64,000 nucleotides of DNA from Aquilaria yunnanensis (taxonomy: Eukaryota; Streptophyta; Magnoliopsida; Malvales; Thymelaeaceae). Of the stretch, positions 20,946 through 32,612 are shown in pieces; the first letter of the stretch is position 1; each line of letters starts with the position of its first letter. The notes under the pieces were generated by a model that saw nothing but the letters and a program-made list of their open reading frames with translations, had not been told where the DNA came from and made no database searches. The DNA is taken from the NCBI GenBank assembly GCA_039654915.1, contig CM077599.1, positions 22,629,501 to 22,693,500 on the forward strand, in the 5' to 3' direction. A program made the position numbers and the translations under genes.

Positions 20946-23900
20946 TATACGGTGCGTTTTGAATAGTTTGCTTTTAAAATCCCCCCCCCCCCCCCCCGCC
21001 GCGGAACCAGCGTCATCGTCTTCTCTCCTTCGTTTTTTCTTCTTCTTCGCCTGTGTCTGCGCACGAACCGAGTACCAAACTCCCACACGCACACACAGCA
21101 CGTTGGTTTGACAAATTAAGGGGTGAAATTACTTCATTGAGCTTAGCAAAACGTGGATCTGGTCTTCATTTCGTTGATCTGTAGGTTAGTTTGAATATTT
21201 ATTCAATTTTTTTTTCAAATTTGATTCGGTTGTTTGTTGATAATGGGTTTTGATTTTCATTGTTGTAGCTGATTTGAAGCTATTTGGAGGTATTTGAAGC
21301 AACTGAAGTCGGATTTGAGGTAATTTGGTTTAGAACGTATTTTTAATGTTTTTTATTTTCCAAAAATTAGTTAATATTGGATTATTTCATTGTATTTTGG
21401 AGTAAACTTTGTGAAATATTTGTGATTTATTGTTGTTGATGGTTGGATGTGAACTATTTCGGTGACCCATTATAATTTAACATTTATGTGCACTTTTTTA
21501 GTTTTTGCTGAATTTTCGGATTAAATAAAAAATAGAACATATTTACTTTTAATTAAAATGTGTGGGTTATATATGTATATGTGAAAATATTGAGTTTAAT
21601 TAAAAATAGTGAAAAAAATTTTGACGTAGTTAATTGATTAGGTGGTATATTTATTACTTGTGTAAAATTAGTTTCTATATTTAGATATAATAAATAAGTA
21701 CTTTGGAAGTAAATTATTTATGTTGTATATTTATGTGTGAAATTATTTAGTTTAATTTAAAAAAGTTAATAATATGTTGTAAGTAAATTTATTAGGTAGT
21801 TTATTTAATTGTTGTGTAAAATTACTATGTAAGTAATCTACACTTAAATTTTTGTTTGTGTACAATGTATTTTTAATTTTTTTATTGTGGGAAAAAAATA
21901 GGTAATTTTCTGATTATTTCATGGTATTTTGTAGTAAAATTTGTGAAATATTGGTGATGTATTGTTGTTGATGGTTGGATTTGAACTAGTTGGGTGACCC
22001 ATTATAATTTAACATTTATGTACATTTTCTTACTTTTTTCTGAATTTTGGGATTAAATTAAAAATAGAAAATAATTACTTTTAAGTTAAATGTGTGGGTA
22101 ATATATGTATATGTCAAAATATTGAGTTTAATTAAAAATTGTGAAAAATTAGTTGCAAGTTAATTGATTAGGTAGTATATTTAATATTTCTGTAACATTA
22201 GTTTGTATACTTTGTGGATAATAAATAATTTGGTTGGAAGTTAATTATTTAGGTTGTATATTTACCTGTGAAATTATTTATTTTAATTTCAAATAGTATG
22301 GCAAGTTGGTTGAGCTAAGTTATTAAAATTTTTTAATTATCCGAATTAATTCTTTTTTTCGGAAAGAATATGTATTTATTTATTAATGTTGTACTTAAAA
22401 TTTTAGTATTATGACTGTTCATTTTACATTTTTCTGGTGATTTAGTTCGGTCTTTCCCATTTATGTTGTGTTAATTTATTTTTGATTATGGGTAATTTTA
22501 GTGATGTCATTAAAATGTTTTTCTTCTTAGTAATTTTGTTGGATAAAATTAGATTGTGGGATAATTTCTGTATGGATAAAATAACAAACAAAGCAGTAAT
22601 GATAATAATAATACTAATTATCGTTGTATTACTTATTGTACCCAATAATATAAACATAATAATAGTAATAATAATAATTATTAGTACTTGATTGTGGTAG
22701 TAGTAAGTTAGAAAATAATTAAAATATTTGGTTAGTGATAGTTAAAATAATATTCATAATAATATTACCTCCAAATAATAGAAATAATAATAATTATAAT
22801 AATACTAATGATTAAAATAAAACTAATAATTATTTACAATTATTATAATACTAATAATAAGGATACTAATAATTATAATAATTATTAGAATTTTGTTTAA
22901 ATTACGCGTTTAGAGTAAAGTTTCTTTTTTAAATTTTCATAAATTAATTATATTACCAAGATTTTAAGTTTTTGTCCCCCCCTTTTTCAGTTGCTCCCTG
23001 CATCTGTGAGCCTGAAGACGTACCTATCGTTTTTCCTCTCCGTTCGAACTCGTTTGAGGTAAGTTTCTATTTTTTTCCTTTCGAATTGAAAACGGGATTT
23101 CTCCAGTGAAATTGTTTTTAATTATTAATATTGGTAATAAAACTTATGTGTTGTCACGGTGGTTTGAAAATAGTTTTTCGTATTTGAATTTGCAGTTTAT
23201 GTACATAGGGTGTAATATATCTGTGGATATTTTTTCTTATGCATTTGAGTGAATATGTAATTTCTTTGTTCCTTGTATAATGCTTAGTTTTATGGAATGA
23301 TTATTAGTATAAGTGTAAGGTAATAGGTATAGTTATGGTTTAGTTGGAGTGATTTAGTGTAAATTGTTACATTATGTCATTAGTATGTTAATAATAATAA
23401 TAATTATTATTATAAAACAATGTGACAATAATATGACAATAATAATGCAGAAAAATTAAAAAATTGATACTAATGAAAATGTAAAAACTTTAGGTATTAA
23501 GAGTTTAACAATTGACTGTGGACAAGTTAAGAAAAAAAAGACTCATGTAACTGAAAAAATTAATTATATCATGGTCATGACTTTGGGAAATAATACTATA
23601 ATTTATATTACTTAGGGTGTAATATACCTTAGGAAAATAATATAGGGTCTTGAAATGTGTTTCACAAAAAAGACAAGTTTAACTCACAGAATAGCGAAAT
23701 CGACCATCGATAAGATATTTTCATGTGAATTTGTCACCAACCTTCGAAAAGAAGCAACCAAACCATAAATCCACATTCTATATCCCTAAACCCTCAAATA
23801 AACCCAAAGATGTAAAACCTTCAACTTGATATACCATTAATTAACCTTAAATCCCAAACCCTAAATACTTTCCCCGAAACCCTAAAATCATAAACTAAAC

Positions 23901-24828
23901 CCAACATACACAAACCCATAACCATAAATTAAACACTAAGACCTAAAATGCTAAACCCTAAGTAGAACCCGTTAAACCTAAACCATTGTTAATTAAATGT
24001 AAACCCTAAAACCCTAAACCCTAGCTAAGTAACTAACATTAACTCTAAATCATAACCCTATAGCGTCATTAAACCATAAACTGTAAAACCCTAAACCCAA
24101 ATTCTATATTCTTAAAACCCTAAACCTAATATACCATTAACCTAAACCATATATATATATCCCTAAACCCTAAATTTCAATACTGTAATATTCATAATTA
24201 TAATAATCATAAACCGTTAAAAACCCTAAATCATCATTCTATATCTCTAAACCCCATAAAAATTTGTATTCCCTAACTCATAAAAAAGTCTCCAAATTAA
24301 TCCCAAATAGCCCTTAAAATAATTCCCAAAACCATAATATTGTATTAATTCAATACTCCCCAATAACCTTATGTAGATAATTTCATATACCTAAACACAC
24401 ATTTTAAACCCTAGACAAAATATCAAAAATATCAAACTCAAACCCTATATCCAATACCCTTAACCCCTTAACCCCTTAAACCCCTTAAATCCTTACAAAA
24501 AAAATTCAAAAACCCTTAACCCTAACAAAATCCCAATAGACATACCCTAAAAAACCTTAAACCACTAAATCAATTTAGTCATTGAAAGGGCAACTGTAGT
24601 GTAATTAGGAAAAAAAATGAGTAAAAAGTGAATGCAATCTAATTTAAAAAAAATGAGTAAGAACAATAAGATTGAGAAGAAACTTTGTCTATCTAAAAAT
24701 ACTGTAAACCTGAGAATGTAAACATTGAAGCATACTTTTCTTATTTTTACTAACTCAATATAAAACTTATGTACTGCTATCATTTAATTGATTGATGTGT
24801 TTATGATTACAAACAGAATTAGGGTGTA
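20946..24828 (+). other. 5' non-coding region of the CACTA element
   Basis: It holds a C-run at about 20982-20998. A direct repeat of about 420-470 bp with a period near 540 (about 21330-21800 and 21870-22290) shares GATGGTTGGAT and GGTGACCCATTATAATTTAA. An AAT/ATA-rich microsatellite block spans about 22590-22880. The telomere-like stretch listed separately follows. No coding region was recognised; it may contain leader introns of the transposase gene. Confidence 0.6.
23730..24570 (+). repeat. Degenerate telomere-like (CCCTAAA)n tract inside the CACTA element
   Basis: Many copies of AAACCCTAAA and near variants (ACCCTAAACC, AACCCTAA, CCATTAACC) are spread over about 800 bp on the + strand. 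The best run is ACCCTAAAACCCTAAACCCT near 24005. It is too degenerate to be a functional telomere and is internal to the transposon. Confidence 0.75.
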
Positions 24829-27800
24829 ATGGAATCCCGCCGTAGTTGGATGTACAGTAATCATTGGTTGCCTGGCCGAACTGGTTACACACAACAGTGG
24901 GAGACCGGGGTGGAAGAATTTATATCATTTGCTGTATCCCACCCTGAAACTATGAGCGGGTTATGTATTCGCTGTCCTTGTAGGAAGTGTAAGAATTTGC
25001 GGTTTAATCAGGCTGATGACGTCAGAGTTCATCTGTACAGATGGGGTTTTAAGCCTTTTTACTTGAATTGGACCGCTCATGGTGAGCCTGATAATGAAGC
25101 ATCAGAAACAGCTCAGGGTGTGGGCGGGTTTAGGGAGTTTGATCAGGGGTGTTCGACGAATCCATATGAAAGGATGGTATTAGATGCCGTTGGCCCTAGT
25201 TACTCACAATTTCCGGAAGAGAATGTTGTGGAGCCGAATGAAAGTGCTTAAAATTTTTTTAATCTTCTGAATTCAGCATCAACTCCTTTATGGGATGGGT
25301 GCGAAAGTCATTCTGAGTTATCTGCTGCTGTCCGCCTTCTCAACCTTAAGTCTGAGTATCACATGTCACGAGGATGCTTTAATGGCATTGCCCAATTGAT
25401 GAAGGAGACTCAACCAACAGATAGTAAGATGCCATCAAATTGGTATGAAACTAAGAAATTAGTTTCCCAGTTGGGTCTGTCTCACGAGAAGATTGACGTC
25501 TGTGTGAATGATTGTATGTTGTTCTGGAAAGATGAAAGTACCGATCGTATTTGTAAGTACTGTGGGTCTGAAAGATATAAGCCAAAAAAGGGCGATCGTG
25601 GTAAAGATCGACCGAGGAAAACCATGCATTATTTACCACTAAGCCCTCGTCTGCAACGCTTATTTGCGTCATTGGCAACAGCTGAGCAGATGAGGTGGCA
25701 TAAAGAGCAAACACAGGTCCCAGGTCTGTTAAAACATCCATCAGATGGTGAAGCTTGGAAACATTTTGATCAGACCTACCCATGGTTTGCTTCGGAATCA
25801 CGAAATGTCAGATTGGGGCTGTGTGCCGATGGATTTACACCATTTGGACCATCTGGGAAACAATACTCTTGTTGGCCTGTGATCGTTACTCCATATAATT
25901 TGCCCCATTGGATGTGCATGAAAAAACCTTATATGTTTCTTTCGTTGCTGATTCCAGGTCCACGTAGCCCAAATCATAAGATTGATGTTTATCTACAACC
26001 TCTTATAGACGAGCTACGACATCTGTGGTTTGATGGCGTCGAAACATGGGATGTGTCATTGAAAGAAAATTTTATTCTGCGAGCAGCATTAATGTGGACC
26101 ATAAATGACTTTCCGGCTTATGGCATGCTATCAGGGTGGATGACACATGGGCGATTGTCTTGCCCTATTTGTATGGGTGAAAGTAAGGCATTCCAACTTA
26201 AGTATGGCGGGAAAATATCTTTTTTCGACTGTCATCGGCAATTCCTCCCCCGGAACCACCCATATAGAAGGAATTGTACTTGCTTTAAAAAAGGGAAATC
26301 AGAAAAGTCATTGCCTTCTCCGCGCTTATCAGGTGAAGATATATTTGAAAGAATCTCATGAATTCCATCAGTTGGTAACGATGGTCCACAAAATCGACCG
26401 TGTGATTACGGTAAATCACATAATTGGACAAAGCGAAGCATTTTCTGGGAGTTACCATATTGGGCCACGAACTTAATACGACATAATCTTGATGTCATGC
26501 ATATTGAGAAGAACGTGTTTGAGAATATATGGAATACTGTGATGGATGTTAAGACCAAAACGAAAGATAATGTGAAAGCACGGAAGGACCTGGAAATTTA
26601 TTGTAATCGGCCGGAGTTAAACATGGTTCCACTTGATGATGGTCGTTCATTCAAACCAAAGGCGAGGTTCACATTTGATGTTAACCAAAGGGAAGATGTG
26701 ATCGCTTGGGTAAAATCTTTACGACTCCCTGATGGATATGCCTCGAATCTTGGGAGATGTGTAGATACAGCTGGTTGCAATATGTATGGCATGAAGAGTC
26801 ATGATTGTCATGTTATGATGCAAAGGCTTCTCCCCATTGCCCTCGAAGCGCTACCCGAGAATATTTGGAAGCCGTTAACGGAGTTAAGCCTATTCTTTAG
26901 AGACTTGTGCTCTCCAGAGCTGCATGAAAATCACTTGTCTGCGTTGGAGGCGAATATTCCAATCATACTTTGTAAGCTTGAGAGAATTTTTCCTCCAGGG
27001 TTTTTTGATGTCATGGAGCATCTCCTAGTTCACTTGCCTTTTGAAGCAAGGGTTGGAGGACCTGTTCAGTACCGATGGATGTATAAATTTGAGCGGTGCA
27101 TGCATGACCTAAAAATGAAGGTTTCTAATACAGCTCATGTTGAGGGATCGATATGTGAAGCATACCTTATAGAGGAGACTTCCATCTTTTGCTCTCATTA
27201 TTTTGAGTCCCAGGTTCCCTCCATGGTGAACCGAGTACCGAGAAATGATGATGGTGGTCCTGTCCCATGTAATGCTGACTTGTGGTCCATATTCACCTTT
27301 CCGGGACGTGCATATGGTGCATGCCGATATAGATTCCTCACGGATGATGAACTCAGACTTGCAACCACATACGTTCTTCTAAACTGTGCTGAGATCAGGC
27401 CATATGTAAAGTAAGTCATCGTTCATGAAAAGACATTCCAACTTTGATTATGTTGAAATTCATGACTACTCAACAAACAAAACTAACTGATTTTCATTGT
27501 TTCTCTTATTGCCCACAGTATGTTTGTGGACATGGTCAGGGAAACTGCACCCGAGATAACAATGTTTGAGATGGACATACACATTGAAAACAATTTTTCA
27601 GCCTGGCTCCGACACTATGTACGTGTGCGTTTAGTCAGTATATATTGCAATATGTTAAGTTATAAAATTCTCCATATATATTGTCCCTAATAAAAAATGT
27701 TTTACATAGGTTGATGACCCAGGTAACAATATTGTCGATAACATCTTGTGGGATGTTGCATGTGGGCCATCACGTCGGGTTCAGACATGGCCGGTTTATT

Positions 27801-28444
27801 TCACAAATGGGTACAAGTTTCACATAAGTGAATGGGGGAAGGACAAATCAACATTCAATAGTGGAGTGTGCATACGCAGCACGGGTGCAAGTAAAGTTGA
27901 ATGTGATTTTTATGGTATACTAGAAGAAGTCATTCAACTCGAATATCCGGGCTTCCCACATAAGAATGTTGTCTTGTTTAGGTGCAACTGGTTTGACCCA
28001 ACACCTGAACGTGGAACTCGAATGCTTAAACAGTTTGGGCTAGTTGAGATAAGGAATAGCCGCAGATATCAGAACTTTGATCCTTTCATTCTAGCATCAC
28101 AGGCTGACCAAGTTTACTACACATAATATCCGAGTAAGTCACGTGAAAGGAACAGGTGGTCAGCTATTATGAAGATAAAACCTCGATGGATAATACAGTA
28201 TGCAATTCTGGACAAGGATGACGTGTATCAAGACAGTGGATCCGTGAATTGTCAAAGAATTGAAGATGACCCAATTGAGGAGTTAGCTGACCCGGGTGTC
28301 GGTGATGACATTGAAGAAGATGTACTTGAGGAAGGGGGATCTAATGGCGAGACAGAGGATGAGGAGGAGTTTATATCCGATGACAGTGACACTGACGAGT
28401 CTGAGGAGTTTGACGAGAATGACAGCAGTGGGTCGAATGAATAA
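24829..28444 (+). pseudogene. TNP2-type CACTA transposase (TnpD-like), three in-frame stops
   Basis: Homologue of the En/Spm TnpD transposase that cuts the element ends. Exon 1 (24829 to about 27411) starts with ATG and a transposase-associated domain (SWMYSNHWLPGRTGYTQQWE, CPCRKCKN). The TNP2 core follows (CKYCGSERYKP, FGLCADGFTPFG-like, PHWMCMKKPYMFLSLLIPGP, HNLDVMHIEKNVFENI). Exon 2 is about 27520-27617 and exon 3 starts at about 27710 with a DUF4216-like domain (WPVYFTNGYKFH) and an acidic tail. One frame is kept throughout apart from TAA at 25249-25251, TGA at 26359-26361 and TAA at 28124-28126, each inside an otherwise conserved block. Splice signals look intact. Full activity is unlikely unless the stops are read through or supplied in trans. 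Confidence 0.88.
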
Positions 28445-28592
28445 TTAGATAACATGTACTCTGAATACTGATAACCTGTCATTTCAGATTATTGTGTATA
28501 AAATATTTGGTAAATTTATGTATCCCTATTACTCCAATATATGTGTCAGTGAATATATGTTATGTTTAATTTACCTACTTAGCTAATAATAA

Positions 28593-30344
28593 ATGCAGAT
28601 GCCTCGTAAAGGGGATAACACCTATAAACGCCGACCTGGGAAAGGACCATTTGCGCAGTTTAAGGAGGTGATGGAGCCAATACTTAATGAACGACAACGG
28701 ATGGGTTCTTCATCCCGGGGGGAGGAGGATGTCGGTGTAGAGACGCAGGGGACAACAGTGCCAGCGACCCACGTCCCCTCACATGACCACCGATCTGACG
28801 GACGTGCAGGCACGCCATCTGGACATGGATCTGCTGCGCGCCACGTGAGGCACCCCATAGTGACGACTCATCCCTCAGATGATGACATCCCATCATCGAT
28901 GTCACAGACAGTAGGCCGATCCCGGATGAGGATATCCCCACATGGGAATACGTAAGTAATAAATACCAGACACACGTATTAATATTAGTAAGACTAATTA
29001 CTTTACATGGAATCATCAAGAAGTCATAAACTAACAATTTGAACGTCGCAGATTCATTCCAGCTGCGGCGACACGGTTAGTGACACCATGTTTCACAACA
29101 CATTTCAAACCATATTCTGATTGGTCATCCGTCTCTCGATCAGACCTGCAGCAATGGTGGCGTGTTTTTGAGGTATGAACAATAATATTACTATGATAAT
29201 GATGCAATAATGTTATAAGAGTAAGAATTGTTTTTGTCCATGCTAATACTTTAAACATATTAACCTGTACAGAGGAGCTGTGAGTGGGATCCGATACACC
29301 ATAATGAGGTGTATCGGGTGTGGAATATCTTGGGAGCACAGCATTACAGAAGCATGATGTCAGAAATTCACCGTGTGAAAGATCCTGTTAAACGTCGAGT
29401 GAAGGCAAACTTTATGTCAGATGCTGCATATGCGGAAATGGAGGCATATTGGGCGAGTCCGGAGTTCAAACAGAAGGCCGCTAGGTTCAACGCAATGCGA
29501 GCAACAATGACTGACGAGGATTCACAGTCTGGATCTTGCAGCGCGACATATGCAGGGGGATCTATCTCGATGTCTGCACATCGAGAACAAATGGTATGTA
29601 TCTTATACATGTTCTTTCAGTCATTATTAATTTTACTAATGAAATTAAATAACATATTAATGTTACGTTTCATTCAATTAGAGAGAGAGAGATCCTGAGA
29701 AGAAGGACCCTGGCTTGTTTAAAGTCCTTCAAGCAACACATAAAAAGAAGAATGGGGAATATGTTAGTAAGCGCTGTGAAGAAGTTGCTGTAAGTATAAT
29801 AACTGTTTGTTCACATATTATTGATAAGAAACTTACAATGTTTAACATATAATGACACACTCAAATGTATTTTATTATGTTTCTGTATACTCGTATCAGT
29901 GCGGAGATTGAGGAGCAAACACAACAAGAGGATGGAATAGAGGCAATTGATGAACTAGCAATCATTAGTACGGCATCTGGCGGTAGAAGAAGAGGCCGTG
30001 TATTTGGATTAGGATCTGAGCAGTGTGCTATACCGGGACGCCGACAGCCAGGTGCCATCCCGCCGATCGACATCACGCAGACACCACAATTCAACGAGCA
30101 AGTACAGAAGATGATGGCAGAGGAGAATGCGCGAAGGGATGCGCAGTACGAGAGAAAGCTCGAGAGAATTAAAAGGAGACAGAGAGCAGAGATGGAGGCT
30201 CAGAGAGCCGCATTGGAGGCAAACCGGCCTCAGCTGGAGATGATATGTCGTTCACTAAACCTTCCGTGCCCGCCGGGTCAACCAGTTTCACAGTATCCTG
30301 ATGACTCGGACTCGGATGATGAGGAGATAGTCGGGACTCCATGA
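28593..30344 (+). CDS. Second CACTA gene, Transposase_24-type (TnpA-like)
   Basis: A multi-exon gene downstream of the transposase, as is usual in plant CACTA elements; its product probably binds the subterminal repeats. Suggested exons are 28593-28951, 29052-29172, 29273-29593, about 29682-29789 and about 29900-30344, each with GT/AG borders. The first encodes a basic, serine/glycine-rich N-terminus (MPRKGDNTYKRRPGKG). The third carries the core (VKDPVKRRVKANFMSDAAYA). The last encodes a coiled-coil-like charged stretch (ERKLERIKRRQRAEMEAQRA) and ends DDSDSDDEEIVGTP. The exon 4/5 junction does not join cleanly in frame as drawn, so the true border or a 1-bp lesion remains open. Confidence 0.75.
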
Positions 30345-30639
30345 TGGGCGTTGACAACAACAGGTCAACGTAATTCACCAGTTCTTGTGTTAGAGACCTT
30401 ACATAATAATTTTTAGACGTAGTTAAGACTCAGTTGAAAAAACTTATGTGTTGTCCGTTGAATATTGAATGCTTTCTTGCAGACATATATGTTGTTGTTT
30501 TAATTATGCTGTATTTGAGAATATTTTATTTTAATTACGTTTGCATACCTGGGTAATGCGAAAAATACGTATTCAAACTGCGAAAAATACGTTAAAACCG
30601 AACCCTAGACCGTTTAATGTATAGTACGAACGTGCAAAT

Positions 30640-31077
30640 GGGGAACTTACCAACTTGCGCGCGTTCGTAATTATCAACGGCCTCATAACCACTACCTTAC
30701 CAACTGTTGTAAGTTGGTAATTACCAACTGTTAAATTACCAACTGCCACAAGTTGGTAAGTTACCAACTGGTAGCAGTTGGTAAGTTACCTACCAACTGT
30801 CAGCAGTAAGTTACCAACTGCTGAGCAGTTGGTAAGTACAACTACGCGATGGAAACCAAGCCTGGCGCATGACCGTTGGTAAATTACCAACGTGAAATTT
30901 ACCAACGTGTATCCGTTGGAATTTTCCAACGTGTTATTGATTGCGCGTTGGTAAATAATTTTCCAACGTATCGAATACCAACTGCTAGTTACCAACGTGC
31001 AACAGTTGGTAAATTCAGGTTACCAACTGCTGCACGTTGGTAACTGGCAGTTGGTAAAGTCCTAACTTGTAGTAGTG
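30640..31077 (+). repeat. Right subterminal repeats and terminus of the CACTA element
   Basis: At least ten short palindromic units alternate between ACCAACTG/CAGTTGGT and ACCAACGT/ACGTTGGT forms, for example TTACCAACTGCTGAGCAGTT. The element ends AACTTGTAGTAGTG. It mirrors the left subterminal region but with CAGTTGG as the main motif. Confidence 0.88.
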
Positions 31078-31128
31078 CTTGTAGTGAAATGGTAATGCCA
31101 TTGGCGACAGGCAACAACAGCATGTTTC
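31078..31128 (+). pseudogene. S28 pseudogene fragment between CACTA and hAT MITE
   Basis: Encodes CSEMVMPLATGNNSMF, the family block that precedes the PNPFDL motif. The exon is cut on the left by the CACTA element (CTT duplication) and on the right by the hAT MITE, whose 8-bp duplication CATGTTTC covers the last codons. Confidence 0.88.
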
Positions 31129-32069
31129 TAGGGGTGATCACTATTCGGTTGAAACCGAAAAAATCGAAAAATCGAATTAATTTAGAAATTCGGTTTGGTG
31201 AATTTGGTTTTTCGGTTCGGTTTCGGTTGAAACCGAATAAGGAGAATTTCGGTTTCGGTTCAGTTTCGGTTAAGGCAATCGGTTATTTCGGTAACCGAAT
31301 AAACCGAATTTTTATTTCTTATGTAAGTTGGCAGATATGAAAGGAATGGGGGTTGAATGTAAGATAAACAGAAGATTGATGGCTTATATTAGGTTTGGGC
31401 ATCTTAGACTGGGAAAAAGAAACAGGCGACAAACACGGCGGCGGCGTTGCGCCGTTGACCACCGATTGATAAGGTTGACTGTACTCCAAAGACGACGCCT
31501 TATCCGGAGGCAGAGGAGGTCGTGATGGAGTGTTCCATTGTCAAGAAAGATGCTTCTCTGCTCCTGAACCCGAGACGCCGCCGACGACAACCCGCCGGTC
31601 AAAAAGGAGAAAGCTCCGAAGTTCGCTGCAAAGGAGAGAAAAAAAAAAGAGGCTAACATGGCATAGTGGAGGAGAAAGAACAGTCGAGGAGTCGAGGATT
31701 TCGCTCTCATATGCCCAATTTTGGCTGAGATTCATGGAGAATGTTCTCCGATGACGCTGCCGACGCTGAGATCGTGGAAGAAGAAGAATTTTGGCCAAAC
31801 CTCAAATTGCTCCTCCATGTATAATTAATAGTTAAAAAAGGCAACATATGTTTATAGTATTACATTTTAGTCACTAGGTCTAGATTATAAGTTAGTATTT
31901 CGGTTATTTCGGTGCGAAACCGAACCGAACCGAAACAATTCGGTTCGGTTTTACTTCGGTTTCATTAGCCATTTCGGTTAATTCGGTTTATTACAATAAG
32001 GAACCGAAAACCGAAAAAACCAAAAATTTCGATTCGGTTTTAACCGAATTAACCGAACGATCACCCCTA
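31129..32069 (+). mobile_element. hAT-type non-autonomous element (941 bp)
   Basis: The left end is TAGGGGTGATCACTATTCGG and the right end is CCGAACGATCACCCCTA, inverted repeats with further CGGTT/AACCG repeats inside. It is flanked by an exact 8-bp duplication, CATGTTTC (31121-31128 and 32070-32077), as expected for hAT. The centre (about 31420-31790) is GC-rich with CGCCG runs and may be a captured fragment that I do not recognise. A related element lies at 51177-52300. Confidence 0.92.
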
Positions 32070-32596
32070 CATGTTTCTACCCAATCCTTTTGATTTGGCC
32101 AGCTTCAGGCAACACTGTTAAAGTATATACGGCGTTCCTCCTCATCCTAATTGGATCCCAACCTATTACAGAGGCCATGTATGTATCTTGAATCGGTATG
32201 AAAAATGACACTTTTGGTCATAAAAATGATATGCATGCTAATAACTATGTATAATTACTTGCAGGATATAAATTTGCTTCTCAAAAGGTTTGGAAGCAAC
32301 ATAATTTTCTCCAATGGACTGAAAGACCTTTACAGCAGTGGTGGGTAATAAAACTAAGCACACTTTTTAAATTTAAGATTTCTCATTCACCGTTTACCGA
32401 TTATCAATTAATTAACCATGAAAATCCCTATAAAACTAACTAAAAGACCGGCTAGAATTAATTTCTTTATAGGGTTCTGAAGAACATCTTGGATAGTATT
32501 GTTGCTGTCTCTACAACGGAAGCTATGAATCGTTTACCATTAGTACATTTTGTAATTCAATATTAAAAGTAGGCTAAATAATAATTAATTAGCATT
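32070..32596 (+). pseudogene. S28 prolyl-carboxypeptidase-like pseudogene, fourth part
   Basis: Encodes PNPFDLASFRQHC then an in-frame TAA, then YGVPPHPNWIPTYYRGH to a GT donor near 32179. The exon at 32265-32344 encodes [20 protein letters not shown], which carries the catalytic-region block around IIFSNG. The exon at 32473-32522 encodes VLKNILDSIVAVSTTEG. The donor after it reads CTATGA where GTATGA is expected (32523-32524). The following intron holds the LINE. Confidence 0.87.
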
Positions 32597-32612
32597 AAGT
32601 TAGAGCTAAAAA

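Larger units (their letters stand above)
20665..31077 (+). mobile_element. CACTA (En/Spm-type) DNA transposon, 10.4 kb
   Basis: The left end is CACTACTAAAATT and the right end is AACTTGTAGTAGTG, giving terminal inverted repeats of about 13 bp with small differences. The 3-bp duplication CTT flanks it (20662-20664 and 31078-31080). It is inserted in the start of a peptidase exon: joining the two flanks restores the ACTTGTAGTGAAATGG exon. It carries dense palindromic subterminal repeats at both ends, a TNP2-type transposase gene and a second Transposase_24-type gene. Confidence 0.96.

Noticed and set aside
22482..22691. Overlapping short frames on both strands rich in isoleucine
   Set aside because: They come from AAT/ATA low-complexity sequence inside the CACTA leader.
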